The translations under genes and the position numbers were made by a program. A stretch of DNA of 64,000 nucleotides from positions 433,330-497,329 of the forward strand of contig NZ_BMUF01000005.1 of the NCBI RefSeq assembly GCF_014650055.1. The letters run 5' to 3'. Shown here in pieces: positions 42,574 to 50,942 of this stretch (position 1 is the first letter of the stretch; each line of letters begins with the position of its first letter). This stretch comes from Streptomyces malachitofuscus. GTDB taxonomy: Bacteria > Actinomycetota > Actinomycetes > Streptomycetales > Streptomycetaceae. The notes under the pieces are model-generated. The model had not been told where the DNA came from. It saw only the letters and a program-made list of their open reading frames with translations, and did not search any database.

Positions 42574-43266
42574 ATGCAGGGGACCCAGCCGCCGCAGCAG
42601 CGGCCCGCCGCCACCTACCCGCCCACCGAGCGCACCGTCCCCACCCGCTCCCCCGACCGGGCCGCCTACGACAAGGAGCTGGTGCACGCGATACTCGACG
42701 AGGGCTACGTCTGCCATCTCGGCTTCGTCCGGGACGGCGCGCCGGTGGTCCTGCCCACGCTGTACGGCCGGGTCGGCGAGGTCCTCTACGTTCACGGCTC
42801 GACCGGGTCGCGCCCGCTGCGGGCGGCGGGTCTGGCCGACCCGGGGCTGCCGGTCTGTCTGACCGTCACCCACGTCGACGGGCTGGTGCTGGCCCGCTCG
42901 GCGTTCCACCACTCGATCAACTACCGCTCCGTGGTGGTGCACGGCCTGGCGTACGACGTGACCGACCCGGAGGAGAAGCGGCAGGCGCTCGACGCGCTGG
43001 TCGACCACGTCGTACCGGGCCGCGCCGCCGACTCCCGCCCGGCCAACAAGAAGGAGCTGGCCGCGACCGCGGTGATCCGCCTCGACCTGAACGAGGTCTC
43101 CGCCAAGCTCCGCACCGGCGGCGTCAACGACGAGCCGGAGGACCTGGCCCTGCCCCACTGGGCCGGAGTCGTTCCGCTGCGCAAGGGCTACGGCACCCCG
43201 CTCGCCGACCCGGGTCTGGCCCCCGGCACCGAGCCGCCCGGCTACCTGGCGGCCCTGGGATGCTGA
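42574..43266 (+). CDS. Pyridoxamine 5'-phosphate oxidase-like flavoprotein
   Basis: A 230-residue split-barrel FMN protein of the PNPOx/Nim-like group (AILDEGYVCHLGFVRDGAPV, then LPTLYGRVGEVLYVHGSTGS near the N-terminus and NKKELAATAVIRLDLNEVSAK later). ATG 42574 has GGAGAG six bases upstream; ATG 42562 has none. It may act on a B6 vitamer or an unrelated substrate; placement opposite a MocR regulator favours the former. Its last codons overlap the next gene by seven bases. Confidence 0.85.
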   Translation: MQGTQPPQQRPAATYPPTERTVPTRSPDRAAYDKELVHAILDEGYVCHLGFVRDGAPVVLPTLYGRVGEVLYVHGSTGSRPLRAAGLADPGLPVCLTVTHVDGLVLARSAFHHSINYRSVVVHGLAYDVTDPEEKRQALDALVDHVVPGRAADSRPANKKELAATAVIRLDLNEVSAKLRTGGVNDEPEDLALPHWAGVVPLRKGYGTPLADPGLAPGTEPPGYLAALGC

Positions 43267-43892
43267 TCCACCCCTGGGACGCGCCCCGCGACGACGACGA
43301 GTGGCAGGGGTGGCTGGCCGTGCACGACTTCGGCCAGCTCGCGGTCAACGGTCCGCCCGGCGAACCGCCGTACGTCCAGCCGCTGCACTTCGCGTACGAC
43401 GCCGGGCGCGGCGAGGCGGTCACCCACCTGGCGCGGCCCAACCCGCTCTGGCCCGCCCTCGAGGCGAACCCGGAGGTCGTGCTGAGCGTGGTCGACGACT
43501 ACGTCTACGTGCCCGGCCCCTGGCAGGCAGAGCCCGGCACCCTGCCCGAGCACGGCGTCCCGACGAGCCTCTACGCCGCCGTTCAGCTGCGGTGCCGTGC
43601 CCACGTCGTGGACGATCCCGCGGAGAAGGCCGCGCTCCTGAACCGGCAGACGGGCCACTTCCAGCCAGAGGGGGGTTCCGCGCGGGCGGCGGCGGGCGAG
43701 GCCCCGTACGGAAGACTGCTGCCCGGGATCCGCGGTCTGCGGCTCGAGGTGACGGGCGTACGGGCGAAGTTCAAGTACGCGGGCAAGCGTTCGGAGGCGG
43801 TCCGCGACCGGATCGCGGCCGGGCTGGCGGAGCGGGACGGCGCGCGTGACGCGCAGGCACGCGCGCACGTCCTGCGCCGGCGAGCACTCTGA
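43260..43892 (+). CDS. PaiB-family FMN-binding protein
   Basis: A 210-residue PaiB/FMN-binding negative-regulator family protein (LIHPWDAPRDDDEWQGWLAV, then QPLHFAYD and VVDDYVYVPGPW; typical LPGIRGLRLEVTGVRAKFKY near the end). Structures of the family show an FMN split barrel. In Bacillus PaiB affects sporulation and protease expression, but biochemical function is poorly defined. The ATG overlaps the PNPOx-like stop (ATGCTGA), so translation is coupled. A perfect 32-base palindrome follows. Confidence 0.85.
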   Translation: MLIHPWDAPRDDDEWQGWLAVHDFGQLAVNGPPGEPPYVQPLHFAYDAGRGEAVTHLARPNPLWPALEANPEVVLSVVDDYVYVPGPWQAEPGTLPEHGVPTSLYAAVQLRCRAHVVDDPAEKAALLNRQTGHFQPEGGSARAAAGEAPYGRLLPGIRGLRLEVTGVRAKFKYAGKRSEAVRDRIAAGLAERDGARDAQARAHVLRRRAL

Positions 43893-43895
43893 TCC

Positions 43896-43927
43896 GCGAG
43901 GGCCCCTCCGGCCGGAGGGGCCCTCGC
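43896..43927. terminator. Perfect 32-base palindrome, bidirectional terminator
   Basis: GCGAGGGCCCCTCCGG (43896-43911) is exactly complementary to 43912-43927. It sits between convergent stop codons of the PaiB-like and EamA genes. Confidence 0.8.
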
Positions 43928-43931
43928 CGGT

Positions 43932-44888
43932 TCAGACGGGTACGGCCTCCGGCTCACCCCTGCGGGCCCGCGCGTCCCGCGCCTCGCCCAGCGCGAGCCC
44001 CGCGACCGAGCCCAGCATCAGCAGGGTGCCGACCAGGGTGGCCGCCGTGAGCCGCTCTCCGAGCAGGGCGACCGCGAGCACCGCCGCGCTCACCGGTTCC
44101 AGCAGCATGATCACGGACACGGTGGCCGACCGGACGACGGCGGCGCCGGCGAAGTAGAGGCCGTACGCGAGAGCCGTCGGCACGGAGGCGACGTACGCCA
44201 GCAGCCACAGCAGCGTGCCGGGGGCGTCGGTGTGCGGCATCAGCCCCTCGATCGCGGCGAAGGGCAGCAGCACCAGACTGGTGACGGCGAACGCCCCCAC
44301 GGTCCTACCGGAGGAGTCCGTGTCGCCGTCGCGCCCCCACCAGCGGGTGAGCAGGGTCATCACCGAGTATCCGGCGGCGGACACCAGGGCGAGCAGGACG
44401 CCCCACGCGTCCACCGTCGTCTCCCCGCCGCCCAGGACGAGCACGACGAGCCCCGCGAGCGCACCCGCGACGGCGGCCAGTCCACCGCGTCCCAGTCGCT
44501 CACCCATGGTCAGCCGGGCGCCGAGCGCGATCAGCACGGGTCCGGCGCCGAGGGTCACCACGGTGGCGACGGCCAGGCCCGTGGCGGAGACGGCCGCGAA
44601 GTAGGCGGTCTGGAAGATCGCGAGCCCCACCCCGGTGGCTCCGGCCCGCAGCACCTTGCGGCCCGTCGGCTCCGGGGCGGCCGGCCGGGAGCGACGGGAC
44701 AGCGGCCGGACGGCGAGCAGCAGGACCAGGCCGAGGGCGCAGCGCCAGAAGGACAGGGTGACGGGGCCCATGTCGCTGGTCCGGTAGACCAGCGACGCGG
44801 CCGCGCCCGCGGTGCCCCAGGCGGCACCGGCGACGATCAGATAGAGGAGGCCTCGCCCGACGGGCAGGCCGGAGACGGCGTTCGACAC
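43932..44888 (-). CDS. EamA/DMT-superfamily transporter
   Basis: A 318-residue membrane protein with two five-helix EamA repeats ([20 protein letters not shown], and late [20 protein letters not shown]). It probably exports an amino acid or similar metabolite. GTG 44888 has GGAGAG six bases upstream. That ribosome site lies in the loop of a small hairpin (CGTGT/ACACG), so translation may be gated. A 13-codon ORF and two further hairpins precede it, and another EamA gene lies upstream on the same strand. Confidence 0.85.
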   Translation of the reverse strand: MSNAVSGLPVGRGLLYLIVAGAAWGTAGAAASLVYRTSDMGPVTLSFWRCALGLVLLLAVRPLSRRSRPAAPEPTGRKVLRAGATGVGLAIFQTAYFAAVSATGLAVATVVTLGAGPVLIALGARLTMGERLGRGGLAAVAGALAGLVVLVLGGGETTVDAWGVLLALVSAAGYSVMTLLTRWWGRDGDTDSSGRTVGAFAVTSLVLLPFAAIEGLMPHTDAPGTLLWLLAYVASVPTALAYGLYFAGAAVVRSATVSVIMLLEPVSAAVLAVALLGERLTAATLVGTLLMLGSVAGLALGEARDARARRGEPEAVPV

Positions 44889-45040
44889 GTGTTCTCTCCG
44901 CAGATACACGCACCACGCGCATCGGCGCGGGCGCGGAAGTTCGGGAAGGGATCCCGGATCAGTGCCGGTCGGGACCGGGACAGCGGGATCCGCGGACTTC
45001 GTCTGCGGGCAGCACCGTTACGCCCGGCGACGTGCCGGGC
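44888..45040 (-). promoter_or_regulatory. Structured leader of the EamA gene
   Basis: Three hairpins separate the 13-codon ORF from the EamA start: GCCCGGC/GCCGGGC (45022-45040); CCGGTC/GACCGG (44965-44978) nested inside GATCCCG/CGGGATC (44950-44990); and CGTGT/ACACG (44888-44910), which encloses the ribosome site. The arrangement is compatible with attenuation. Confidence 0.4.
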
Positions 45041-45061
45041 GGATGTACCGGAGGGCCCGCC

Positions 45062-45103
45062 TCAGGCGGCCGGAGGCGGAAGAACGAGTGCGCGCGCATG
45101 CAT
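45062..45103 (-). CDS. 13-residue ORF, candidate leader peptide
   Basis: MHARALVLPPPAA followed by TGA. AAGG, which also contains the stop of the upstream EamA gene, lies eight bases before its ATG. The peptide carries a Leu-Val-Leu-Pro-Pro-Pro run, which can stall or pause ribosomes. It is followed by 173 bases of hairpin-rich leader before the next EamA gene. I infer a regulatory leader peptide; there is no homologue I can cite. Confidence 0.4.
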   Translation of the reverse strand: MHARALVLPPPAA

Positions 45104-45113
45104 GATCAGCACC

Positions 45114-46109
45114 TTATGCCGTCGTCCCGGGCGTGGACAACTCATGTTCCGGCCCGCCGCCGGCCACCGGCTTCCCGGAGCCCTTCGCCGGAGCCGAGGA
45201 CTGGGCGATGAAGGCGCCCATGAGGACCACCGCGCCGCCCGCGATCTGCGGTGCCGACAGGTGCTCACCGAGCAGGACCCAGGCGAGCACGGTGGCGATG
45301 ACCGCCTCCAGACAGGCCACGACACCCGCCACCTGCGGCGAGAGCCGACGCACCGAGACCACCCCGGTGACGTACGCGGCCACCGTCGCGACGAGGACGA
45401 TCCACCCCAGCAGCAAGGAGGCGGCGACCGGCGTTCCGTCCATCTCCGCGCTGCCGGTGAGCACGGACCAGTCCATGGACCAGGGCCGGGCGACGACGGT
45501 CAGGACGGCCGCGCCGATCAGCAGCCCGTAGGCGATCACACCGAGCGGATCAGGGGCCTCCGCGGCGTCGCTGCCCTGGTCGGACAGGACGAAGTAGCCG
45601 ACCTGGCAGCAGGCGGCACCGAGAGCGAGCACGAGCCCCAGGACGTCGAACCCGAGGCCGGACCACACCTCCACGACACAGGCGAGCCCGCCCACCGCCA
45701 GGACCACTCCGACGGCGGCGGCGCGGGTGACCGGCCGCCGCTGCACGAACCGCACCCAGCCGAGCACGAGCGCGGGCGCCAGATATTCGACCAGCAGCGC
45801 GACGCCGACGGGAATGCGGGAGATCGCGGCGAAATAGCAGGCCTGGACGCCGGCGACGGCGAGCAGCCCGAACCCGGCGAGCAGCCCGGGCCTGCGGCGC
45901 AGCAGCCCCCGGTGGCGCATCGCCAGCGGCAGCATGACGAGCGCCGCGCCCGCGACGCGCAGCCATACGACGTGGAGCGGGTCGAGGCCCGCCTCGATCA
46001 GCGGCTTGGCGGCGACACCGGATCCCCCGAAGGCCACGGCGGACAGCAGCGCGAGACCGAGTCCGACGCCCCTTCCGCCGTGCTTCCGGGTAGTGGCAGT
46101 GGTAGGCAC
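45114..46109 (-). CDS. EamA/DMT-superfamily transporter
   Basis: A 331-residue membrane protein with ten predicted helices in two EamA repeats (GLGLALLSAVAFGGSGVAAK, VGVALLVEYLAPALVLGWVR, and CLEAVIATVLAWVLLGEHLS). A hydrophilic C-terminal tail of about 30 residues follows. I chose GTG 46109, preceded six bases upstream by CATCAT with ATGACG 17 bases before it (leaderless); GTG 46115 is also possible. It lies upstream of the 13-codon ORF and a second EamA gene, so a transport pair is possible. The substrate is unknown. Confidence 0.85.
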   Translation of the reverse strand: MPTTATTRKHGGRGVGLGLALLSAVAFGGSGVAAKPLIEAGLDPLHVVWLRVAGAALVMLPLAMRHRGLLRRRPGLLAGFGLLAVAGVQACYFAAISRIPVGVALLVEYLAPALVLGWVRFVQRRPVTRAAAVGVVLAVGGLACVVEVWSGLGFDVLGLVLALGAACCQVGYFVLSDQGSDAAEAPDPLGVIAYGLLIGAAVLTVVARPWSMDWSVLTGSAEMDGTPVAASLLLGWIVLVATVAAYVTGVVSVRRLSPQVAGVVACLEAVIATVLAWVLLGEHLSAPQIAGGAVVLMGAFIAQSSAPAKGSGKPVAGGGPEHELSTPGTTA

Positions 46110-46161
46110 CGGCACATGATGACAGGCACCGACAGGAGCGTCATCCCCTATGGCACCTGTC

Positions 46162-46695
46162 TCACCGACTGGACGGCGCCTCGAGCCGGGTGAACAGTGC
46201 GCGGGGGTCGATGCCGGCGCGTTCGAGCACCTCGGCGGCGCGGGCCTGCGGGTCCGCGACGAGCGCGGCGAGCAGATCCGCTCCGCGCGCCGACCCTTCG
46301 CCGTTGCGGGCGGCGCGCGCATGGGCGTACTCCATGCAGCCCGCGGCCAGCGGGGAGAAGCCCGCCGCCTCGGTCACCACCGGGACGCTTCCCGAGTCCT
46401 CCACGGCGCCCTGCCAGCGCAGGCCGTAGCCGATGCTCCGCTGGACCAGGTAGCCGAGCAGCCGCGCGACGCGCGGCCCTTCGCCGAGGAGGGACCTCAC
46501 CTCGACGTCGGACTCGAGGAGCGAGTGGAGCAGATGGGCGGTGTCGATCTGACCGTCCCCGTCCCGGACGGCCCTGCGGCGGGCACCGGCGACCACGGCT
46601 GCCAGCTCGGCACTGAGCCTGGCATCGCCGTCGGCGCGGTGGACGCCCTGCTCCTGAAGCTCGTGGGCCTGCTGCCGGGGGATACGGGGTTGCAC
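46162..46695 (-). CDS. Clp N-domain protein (ClpA/ClpC N-terminal-like, no ATPase)
   Basis: A 177-residue protein with two Clp-N repeat motifs (ELAAVVAGARRRAVRDGDGQ, IDTAHLLHSLLESDVEVRSL; then YAHARAARNGEGSARGADLL, AALVADPQARAAEVLERAGI). It has no AAA+ module. Such stand-alone Clp-N proteins may act as adaptors that bind Clp chaperone substrates or regulate ClpC. GTG 46695 is chosen by homology of the downstream sequence; an upstream ATG (MSRWRG) is possible. It lies downstream of the PadR gene on the same strand. Confidence 0.8.
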   Translation of the reverse strand: MQPRIPRQQAHELQEQGVHRADGDARLSAELAAVVAGARRRAVRDGDGQIDTAHLLHSLLESDVEVRSLLGEGPRVARLLGYLVQRSIGYGLRWQGAVEDSGSVPVVTEAAGFSPLAAGCMEYAHARAARNGEGSARGADLLAALVADPQARAAEVLERAGIDPRALFTRLEAPSSR

Positions 46696-46783
46696 ATCCC
46701 CCACCCCATCAGTCCCCCGCCACCGGGACATCCCCGGCGGGGAGCATCTTGGCGTCCCACGGGAAGTGGACACCCGGGCCGGA

Positions 46784-46805
46784 ATCTCCTCCTTGCGAAG
46801 GAGAT
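46784..46805 (-). terminator. Hairpin between PadR and Clp-N genes
   Basis: ATCTCCT and AGGAGAT form a 7-base stem with an 8-base loop, about 80 bases past the PadR stop. It may end the PadR transcript before the Clp-N gene. Confidence 0.4.
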
Positions 46806-46883
46806 CAGGGCGTTTCACGCCGAAGGGCGCGCGCCGGTTTGCGTCACGCCCCTCGTATCGTGCGGTTCCCGCCGGGACGCTCG

Positions 46884-47516
46884 TCAGTCCTCGTCGGCGA
46901 GGATCAGGTACAGCTTCTTGCGCGCCTCGTTGATGACGGCGAGGGCCTTCTCGCGCTGCTCCTTGCTGCCGGTCTTCCACACCTGACCGAATGCCTCCAT
47001 CAGGCCGAAGCCGGCCTGCCGGATCTCGCTCAGCGCCTCCCAGTCGACCCCGCGCGAGGCCTCTTCCCAGGGGGCCTCGGGCCCTTCCTCGGCCGCCGTG
47101 CGACCGGCCTCGGTGAGGGAGAACAGCTTCTTGCCGCCCTCCGACTCGCTGATGATCAGACCCTCGTCCTCCAGCAGCTGAAGGGTCGGGTACACCGAAC
47201 CGGGGCTGGGCTTCCACGCCCCGCCGCTGCGTTCGGCGATCTCCTGGATCATCTCGTAGCCGTGCATGGGGCGGTCCTTCAGCAGGGCCAGGATCGAGGC
47301 CCGTACGTCACCGCGCCGTGCCCTTGACCTGGGTCCGCCGCGCCCTCGCCCGCCCCACGGGCCGCCGTGGCCGAAGCCAGGGCCGAAGGGGCCGCCGGGA
47401 CCGCCCGGGCCCCCCGGGCCGAAGGGACCGAAGGCCGCGCGCAGCCTCTCGAAGTCGCCCCGGCCGCCCCGCGGGCCCCCGTGACCGTGTCCGTGCTCGT
47501 GTCCATGGGTACGCAT
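46884..47516 (-). CDS. PadR-family regulator with His/Gly-rich N-terminal extension
   Basis: A 210-residue PadR regulator. The winged helix lies at about 72-150 (VRASILALLKDRPMHGYEMI, PSPGSVYPTLQLLEDEGLII). A helical C-terminal dimerisation domain (EQREKALAVINEARKKLYLI) follows. The first 70 residues are an unusual low-complexity His/Gly/Pro/Arg-rich segment (HGHEHGHGHGG) that could bind a metal or a partner. ATG 47516 has GGAG eight bases upstream. It is divergent from phzF-like; spacer palindromes are probable operators. Confidence 0.85.
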   Translation of the reverse strand: MRTHGHEHGHGHGGPRGGRGDFERLRAAFGPFGPGGPGGPGGPFGPGFGHGGPWGGRGRGGPRSRARRGDVRASILALLKDRPMHGYEMIQEIAERSGGAWKPSPGSVYPTLQLLEDEGLIISESEGGKKLFSLTEAGRTAAEEGPEAPWEEASRGVDWEALSEIRQAGFGLMEAFGQVWKTGSKEQREKALAVINEARKKLYLILADED

Positions 47517-47534
47517 CGCAACCACTCCATTCCA

Positions 47535-47569
47535 TCGTTGATCTGTCGCGATGTTTCAACGATATATCG
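47535..47569. promoter_or_regulatory. PadR operator candidates
   Basis: TCGTTGA (47535-47541) and TCAACGA (47556-47562) are inverted across 14 bases. CGATATATCG (47560-47569) is a perfect palindrome overlapping the second arm. Both lie just upstream of the PadR start. Short AT-rich palindromes are typical PadR sites. Confidence 0.55.
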
Positions 47570-47679
47570 GAAACCGCTAACGGGCAACGCTTTCGGCGGC
47601 CCGGGCGCTCCCGGCAACCGGTCCAACCGTCGCCGATTGGCCTTGGCCTGCGGCTTCCCGCAGCCCGTAGCGTCGGGCC

Positions 47680-48489
47680 ATGCGGATTCGAATCGTCGAC
47701 GCCTTCACCGACCGGCCCTTCGCCGGCAACCCCGCCGGAGTGCTGCTCCTCGACGCCTTCCCGGACGACGGCCGGCTGCAGAACATCGCCCTGGAGGTCA
47801 ACCACGCCGAGACGGCCTTCGCCCACCCGCTGCCCGACGGCGGAGAGGCCGACTGGGCGCTGCGCTGGTTCACCCCCGCCACCGAGGTCGCGATGTGCGG
47901 CCACGCGACGCTGGCCACCGCGCACGTCCTGCACAGCACCGGCGCCCACCAGGGACCGGTCCGGTTCGCCACCCGCAGCGGCGTCCTCATCGCCAGCCCC
48001 GGCGACGACGGCGCCGTCACCCTGGACTTCCCCACCGCTCCGCTCACCGCGGTCGACATCCCTGCGGGCGTCGCCGAGGCGCTGGGGACCGAGCCCCGTA
48101 CGGCGTTCGACACCGGCCCGAACATCGGGGACCTGCTGGTCGAGGTCGCCGACGAGCGGACGGTGCACGCCCTGCGGCCCGATCTCAAGGCCCTGGCCGC
48201 CCACTCCCGGCGCGGTGTCATCGCGACCGCCCGCGCCGAGAACCCCGCCCTCGGGTACGACTTCGTCTCCCGTTGCTTCTTCCCCAACGTCGGCATCGAC
48301 GAGGACCCGGTCACCGGCAGCGCGCACACGGCGCTGGCCCCCTACTGGTCCGAGCGTCTCGGCCGCAGTGCCCTCACCGGCCTCCAGGCCTCACCGCGTT
48401 CCGGTCGCGTCCGCACGGAGGTACGCGGCGAGCGCACGCTGCTCGGCGGACGGGCCGTGACGGTCATCGAGGGCGATCTGCTCGTCTGA
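47680..48489 (+). CDS. PhzF-family isomerase-like protein
   Basis: A 269-residue PhzF-like protein with two pseudo-symmetric hotdog-like halves. The catalytic Glu is visible in NHAETAF (near residue 45), and PATEVAMCGHAT and the late DEDPVTGSAH complete the active-site pattern. PhzF itself isomerises dihydro-hydroxyanthranilate in phenazine synthesis, but no phenazine genes are nearby, so the role is unknown. TAGCGT six bases before the ATG indicates a leaderless transcript. A long hairpin follows. Confidence 0.88.
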   Translation: MRIRIVDAFTDRPFAGNPAGVLLLDAFPDDGRLQNIALEVNHAETAFAHPLPDGGEADWALRWFTPATEVAMCGHATLATAHVLHSTGAHQGPVRFATRSGVLIASPGDDGAVTLDFPTAPLTAVDIPAGVAEALGTEPRTAFDTGPNIGDLLVEVADERTVHALRPDLKALAAHSRRGVIATARAENPALGYDFVSRCFFPNVGIDEDPVTGSAHTALAPYWSERLGRSALTGLQASPRSGRVRTEVRGERTLLGGRAVTVIEGDLLV

Positions 48490-48498
48490 CCCCGGCAC

Positions 48499-48538
48499 GG
48501 CGAAGGGGCGTACGACAGTGGCCGTACGCCCCTTCGCC
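48499..48538. terminator. Bidirectional terminator after phzF-like gene
   Basis: GGCGAAGGGGCGTACG (48499-48514) pairs perfectly with 48523-48538 across an 8-base loop. It lies between the convergent phzF-like and CPBP genes. Confidence 0.8.
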
Positions 48539-48544
48539 GCCGGA

Positions 48545-49345
48545 TCACGCCGTCGGCAGCCAGTCCACCTTGCCGGCCAGCAGCGCGTATCCCACGAACG
48601 CGCCGATGTCGAGCAGCGTGTGCGCGACCACCAGCGGTCCGACGCGGCCCCAGCGCCGGTAGAGGTACACGAACACCACGCCCATGACCATGTTCCCGAT
48701 GAAGCCGCCGATGCCCTGGTAGAGGTGGTACGAGCCGCGCAGCACCGCGCTGCCGGCCATCGCGGCGCCCGGTGTCCACCCCAGCTGGTTGAGCCGGCGC
48801 AACAGGTAGCCGACGACGATGACCTCTTCGAGGATGGAGTTCTGCAGCGCCGAGAGGATCAGCACGGGGTACTTCCACCACACTTCGGGCAGCGCCTCCG
48901 GCACCACGGTGAGGTTGAAGCCCAGGCCGCGCGCGGCCAGGTAGAAGGCGATGCCGCTGCTGCCGATGACCGCGGCCACCGCCGCTCCGCGGCCGAGGTC
49001 GAACCAGGGGCGGGTGCGGTCGAAGCCGAGGACCCGCAGTCCCGCGCCCTCGCGCAGCAGGAAGTGCGCGACCAGCGCGACCGGCACGAGCGCCGTGGCG
49101 ATCCCGAAGAGCTGCCAGGCCAGGTCCAGCCAGGGGCGGCCCGGTGCGGCCGAGGCGTTGAGGGTGGCCGCCTGGTCCTTCAGTCCGCCCGGTTCGGTGA
49201 CCGAGCCGACAAAGCTGATCAGCGCGGACACTCCGCTCGCGCCGAGCGACAGCGCGAGCACCAGCAGCGTCTCGTTGCGGAGCGTCGTCCGCGACAGTCT
49301 CCGCTCGGGAAGGGAATCGGCCCCCGGGCCCGCCTCCGCCTGCAC
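48545..49345 (-). CDS. CPBP/Rce1-type intramembrane metalloprotease
   Basis: A 266-residue CPBP (Abi) family membrane protein with about seven or eight hydrophobic segments. The motifs are EEVIVVGYLLRR (Glu-Glu...Arg), RGSYHLYQG (the Phe/Tyr-His site) and HTLLDIG near the C-terminus. Relatives are prenyl-protein proteases or bacteriocin immunity proteins; the target here is unknown. GTG 49345 has GGAGG six bases upstream; GTG 49357 is possible. Confidence 0.85.
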   Translation of the reverse strand: MQAEAGPGADSLPERRLSRTTLRNETLLVLALSLGASGVSALISFVGSVTEPGGLKDQAATLNASAAPGRPWLDLAWQLFGIATALVPVALVAHFLLREGAGLRVLGFDRTRPWFDLGRGAAVAAVIGSSGIAFYLAARGLGFNLTVVPEALPEVWWKYPVLILSALQNSILEEVIVVGYLLRRLNQLGWTPGAAMAGSAVLRGSYHLYQGIGGFIGNMVMGVVFVYLYRRWGRVGPLVVAHTLLDIGAFVGYALLAGKVDWLPTA

Positions 49346-49424
49346 ACCTGCCTCCACATCGCCGATCGGTCAGATCAGTATGAGGGCAGCGGCTGTGTGC
49401 CCGGCCGGGGGGCCGCACCGCGGG

Positions 49425-50942
49425 TCAGGCGGTGGGCACCGGTTCCGGGAGGCCCACCGGCCAGGTGTGCACGGGATCCCCCTGCTGCGTCAGCTCGCGG
49501 TAGCGGCGGGTGGTGGCGGCCAGGGCGGCCTCCCGGCCGAGGCCCATGTCCAGGGCGCGGTGGAAGGTCGCGGCCTGCCAGGTGGCCCCGTTGACCCGCC
49601 GCCGGCACCGCTCCTCGATCACCCCGAGGTACAGGTCGCGGTCGGCGGGCTCGATCCCCCACGCGTCCAGTCCGGCCTCGGCGAGCGGCAGCAGTTCGTC
49701 CCGTACGAGGGTGACCGCGTCCACCTCGCCCAGACCGCCCAGGCGACCGCGCCGCGGCCAGGTGAGGCGGGCGTCGATGCCGTACTTGCAGGCGGCGTCG
49801 AAGTTGGCGGCGGCGGCCTCGAAGGGCAGCCGGGTCCACACCGGCCGGCTGTCCTCGGCGAGGGCGCGGACCACCCCGTAGTAGAAGGCCGCGTTGGCGA
49901 TGACGTCCGTGATGGTGGGCCCCGCGGGCAGCACACGGTTCTCCACACGCAGGTGGGGCAGGCCGTCGGCGATGCCGTAGACGGGGCGGTTCCAGCGGTA
50001 GACGGTGCCGTTGTGCAGAACCAGTTCGGCGAGCGAGGGGATGCCGCCCCGGTCCAGCACCTCGAGCGGGTCCTCGTCGTCGCAGATGGGCAGCAGGGCC
50101 GGGTAGTAGCGCAGATTCTCCTCGAAGAGGTCGAACGCCGAGGTCACCCACCGCTCCCCGAACCAGGTGCGCGGCCGCACGCCCTGGGTCTGCAGTTCGG
50201 GCGGGCGGGTGTCGGTGGACTGCTGGAACAGCGGGGGCCGGGACTCGCGCCACAGTTCCCGGCCGAACAGGAACGGCGAGTTGGCGCCGACGGCGATCTG
50301 CGCGGCGGCGACGGCCTGGGCCGCGTTCCACACGCTCGCGAAGCGCTCCGGGGTGACCTGGAGGTGCAGCTGCACCGAGGTGCAGGCGGCCTCGGGGGCG
50401 ATGGACTTGGAGGTGCAGGTGAGCCGCTCCACCCCGTCGATGTCGAGGGTGAAGTCCTCTCCGCGCGCGGCCACGATCTGATCGTTGAGCAATGCGTAGC
50501 GGTCCACGTCGGAAAGGTTCGAGGAGACCAGGTCGTCCCGGTCCAGCGTCGGCAGGATGCCGATCATCACGATGCCCGCATCGAGCTCACCGGCCTTTCG
50601 GTCGGCATATGCGAGCGAGGTCCGCAGTTCCTCGTCGAGCCGGTCGAATACCCGCCCGCCCAAGCGGTGGGGAGCGATGTTCACTTCCAGATTGAACATC
50701 GCGAGTTCTGTTTGGAAGTCCCGGCTGGCGATCCGTTCGAGGACTTGCGCATTCAACATTTTCGGCATGCCGTCGGCGCCCGCGAGATTCAATTCGATCT
50801 CCAGCCCCATGAGGTTCTTGGGGCGGTCGAACCGCTTCTCCGCCAGCAGTCGCTCCAGGCCCGTCAGGCACCTGCGGAGCTTCTCGCGGTAGCGCTGACG
50901 ATCGGACAGGTCGAACTGACCTGCCACGACCTTCTCCCCCAT
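49425..50942 (-). CDS. Glutamate-cysteine ligase family protein (GCS2-like)
   Basis: A 505-residue cytosolic ligase of the GCS2 family. LMGLEIELNLAG (E-x-E metal-binding motif), MFNLEVNIAPH and VQLHLQVTPE are recognisable. Actinomycetes make mycothiol and ergothioneine; EgtA-type GCS2 enzymes make gamma-glutamylcysteine for ergothioneine, but no egt genes are adjacent, so the product here is uncertain. GGAGGG precedes the ATG by eight bases. A 561-base spacer separates it from the divergent gene. Confidence 0.85.
   Translation of the reverse strand: MGEKVVAGQFDLSDRQRYREKLRRCLTGLERLLAEKRFDRPKNLMGLEIELNLAGADGMPKMLNAQVLERIASRDFQTELAMFNLEVNIAPHRLGGRVFDRLDEELRTSLAYADRKAGELDAGIVMIGILPTLDRDDLVSSNLSDVDRYALLNDQIVAARGEDFTLDIDGVERLTCTSKSIAPEAACTSVQLHLQVTPERFASVWNAAQAVAAAQIAVGANSPFLFGRELWRESRPPLFQQSTDTRPPELQTQGVRPRTWFGERWVTSAFDLFEENLRYYPALLPICDDEDPLEVLDRGGIPSLAELVLHNGTVYRWNRPVYGIADGLPHLRVENRVLPAGPTITDVIANAAFYYGVVRALAEDSRPVWTRLPFEAAAANFDAACKYGIDARLTWPRRGRLGGLGEVDAVTLVRDELLPLAEAGLDAWGIEPADRDLYLGVIEERCRRRVNGATWQAATFHRALDMGLGREAALAATTRRYRELTQQGDPVHTWPVGLPEPVPTA

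Noticed and set aside
47680..48489. Phenazine biosynthesis gene cluster
   Set aside because: Only a PhzF-family protein is present; no phzA/B, C, D, E or G homologues nearby.
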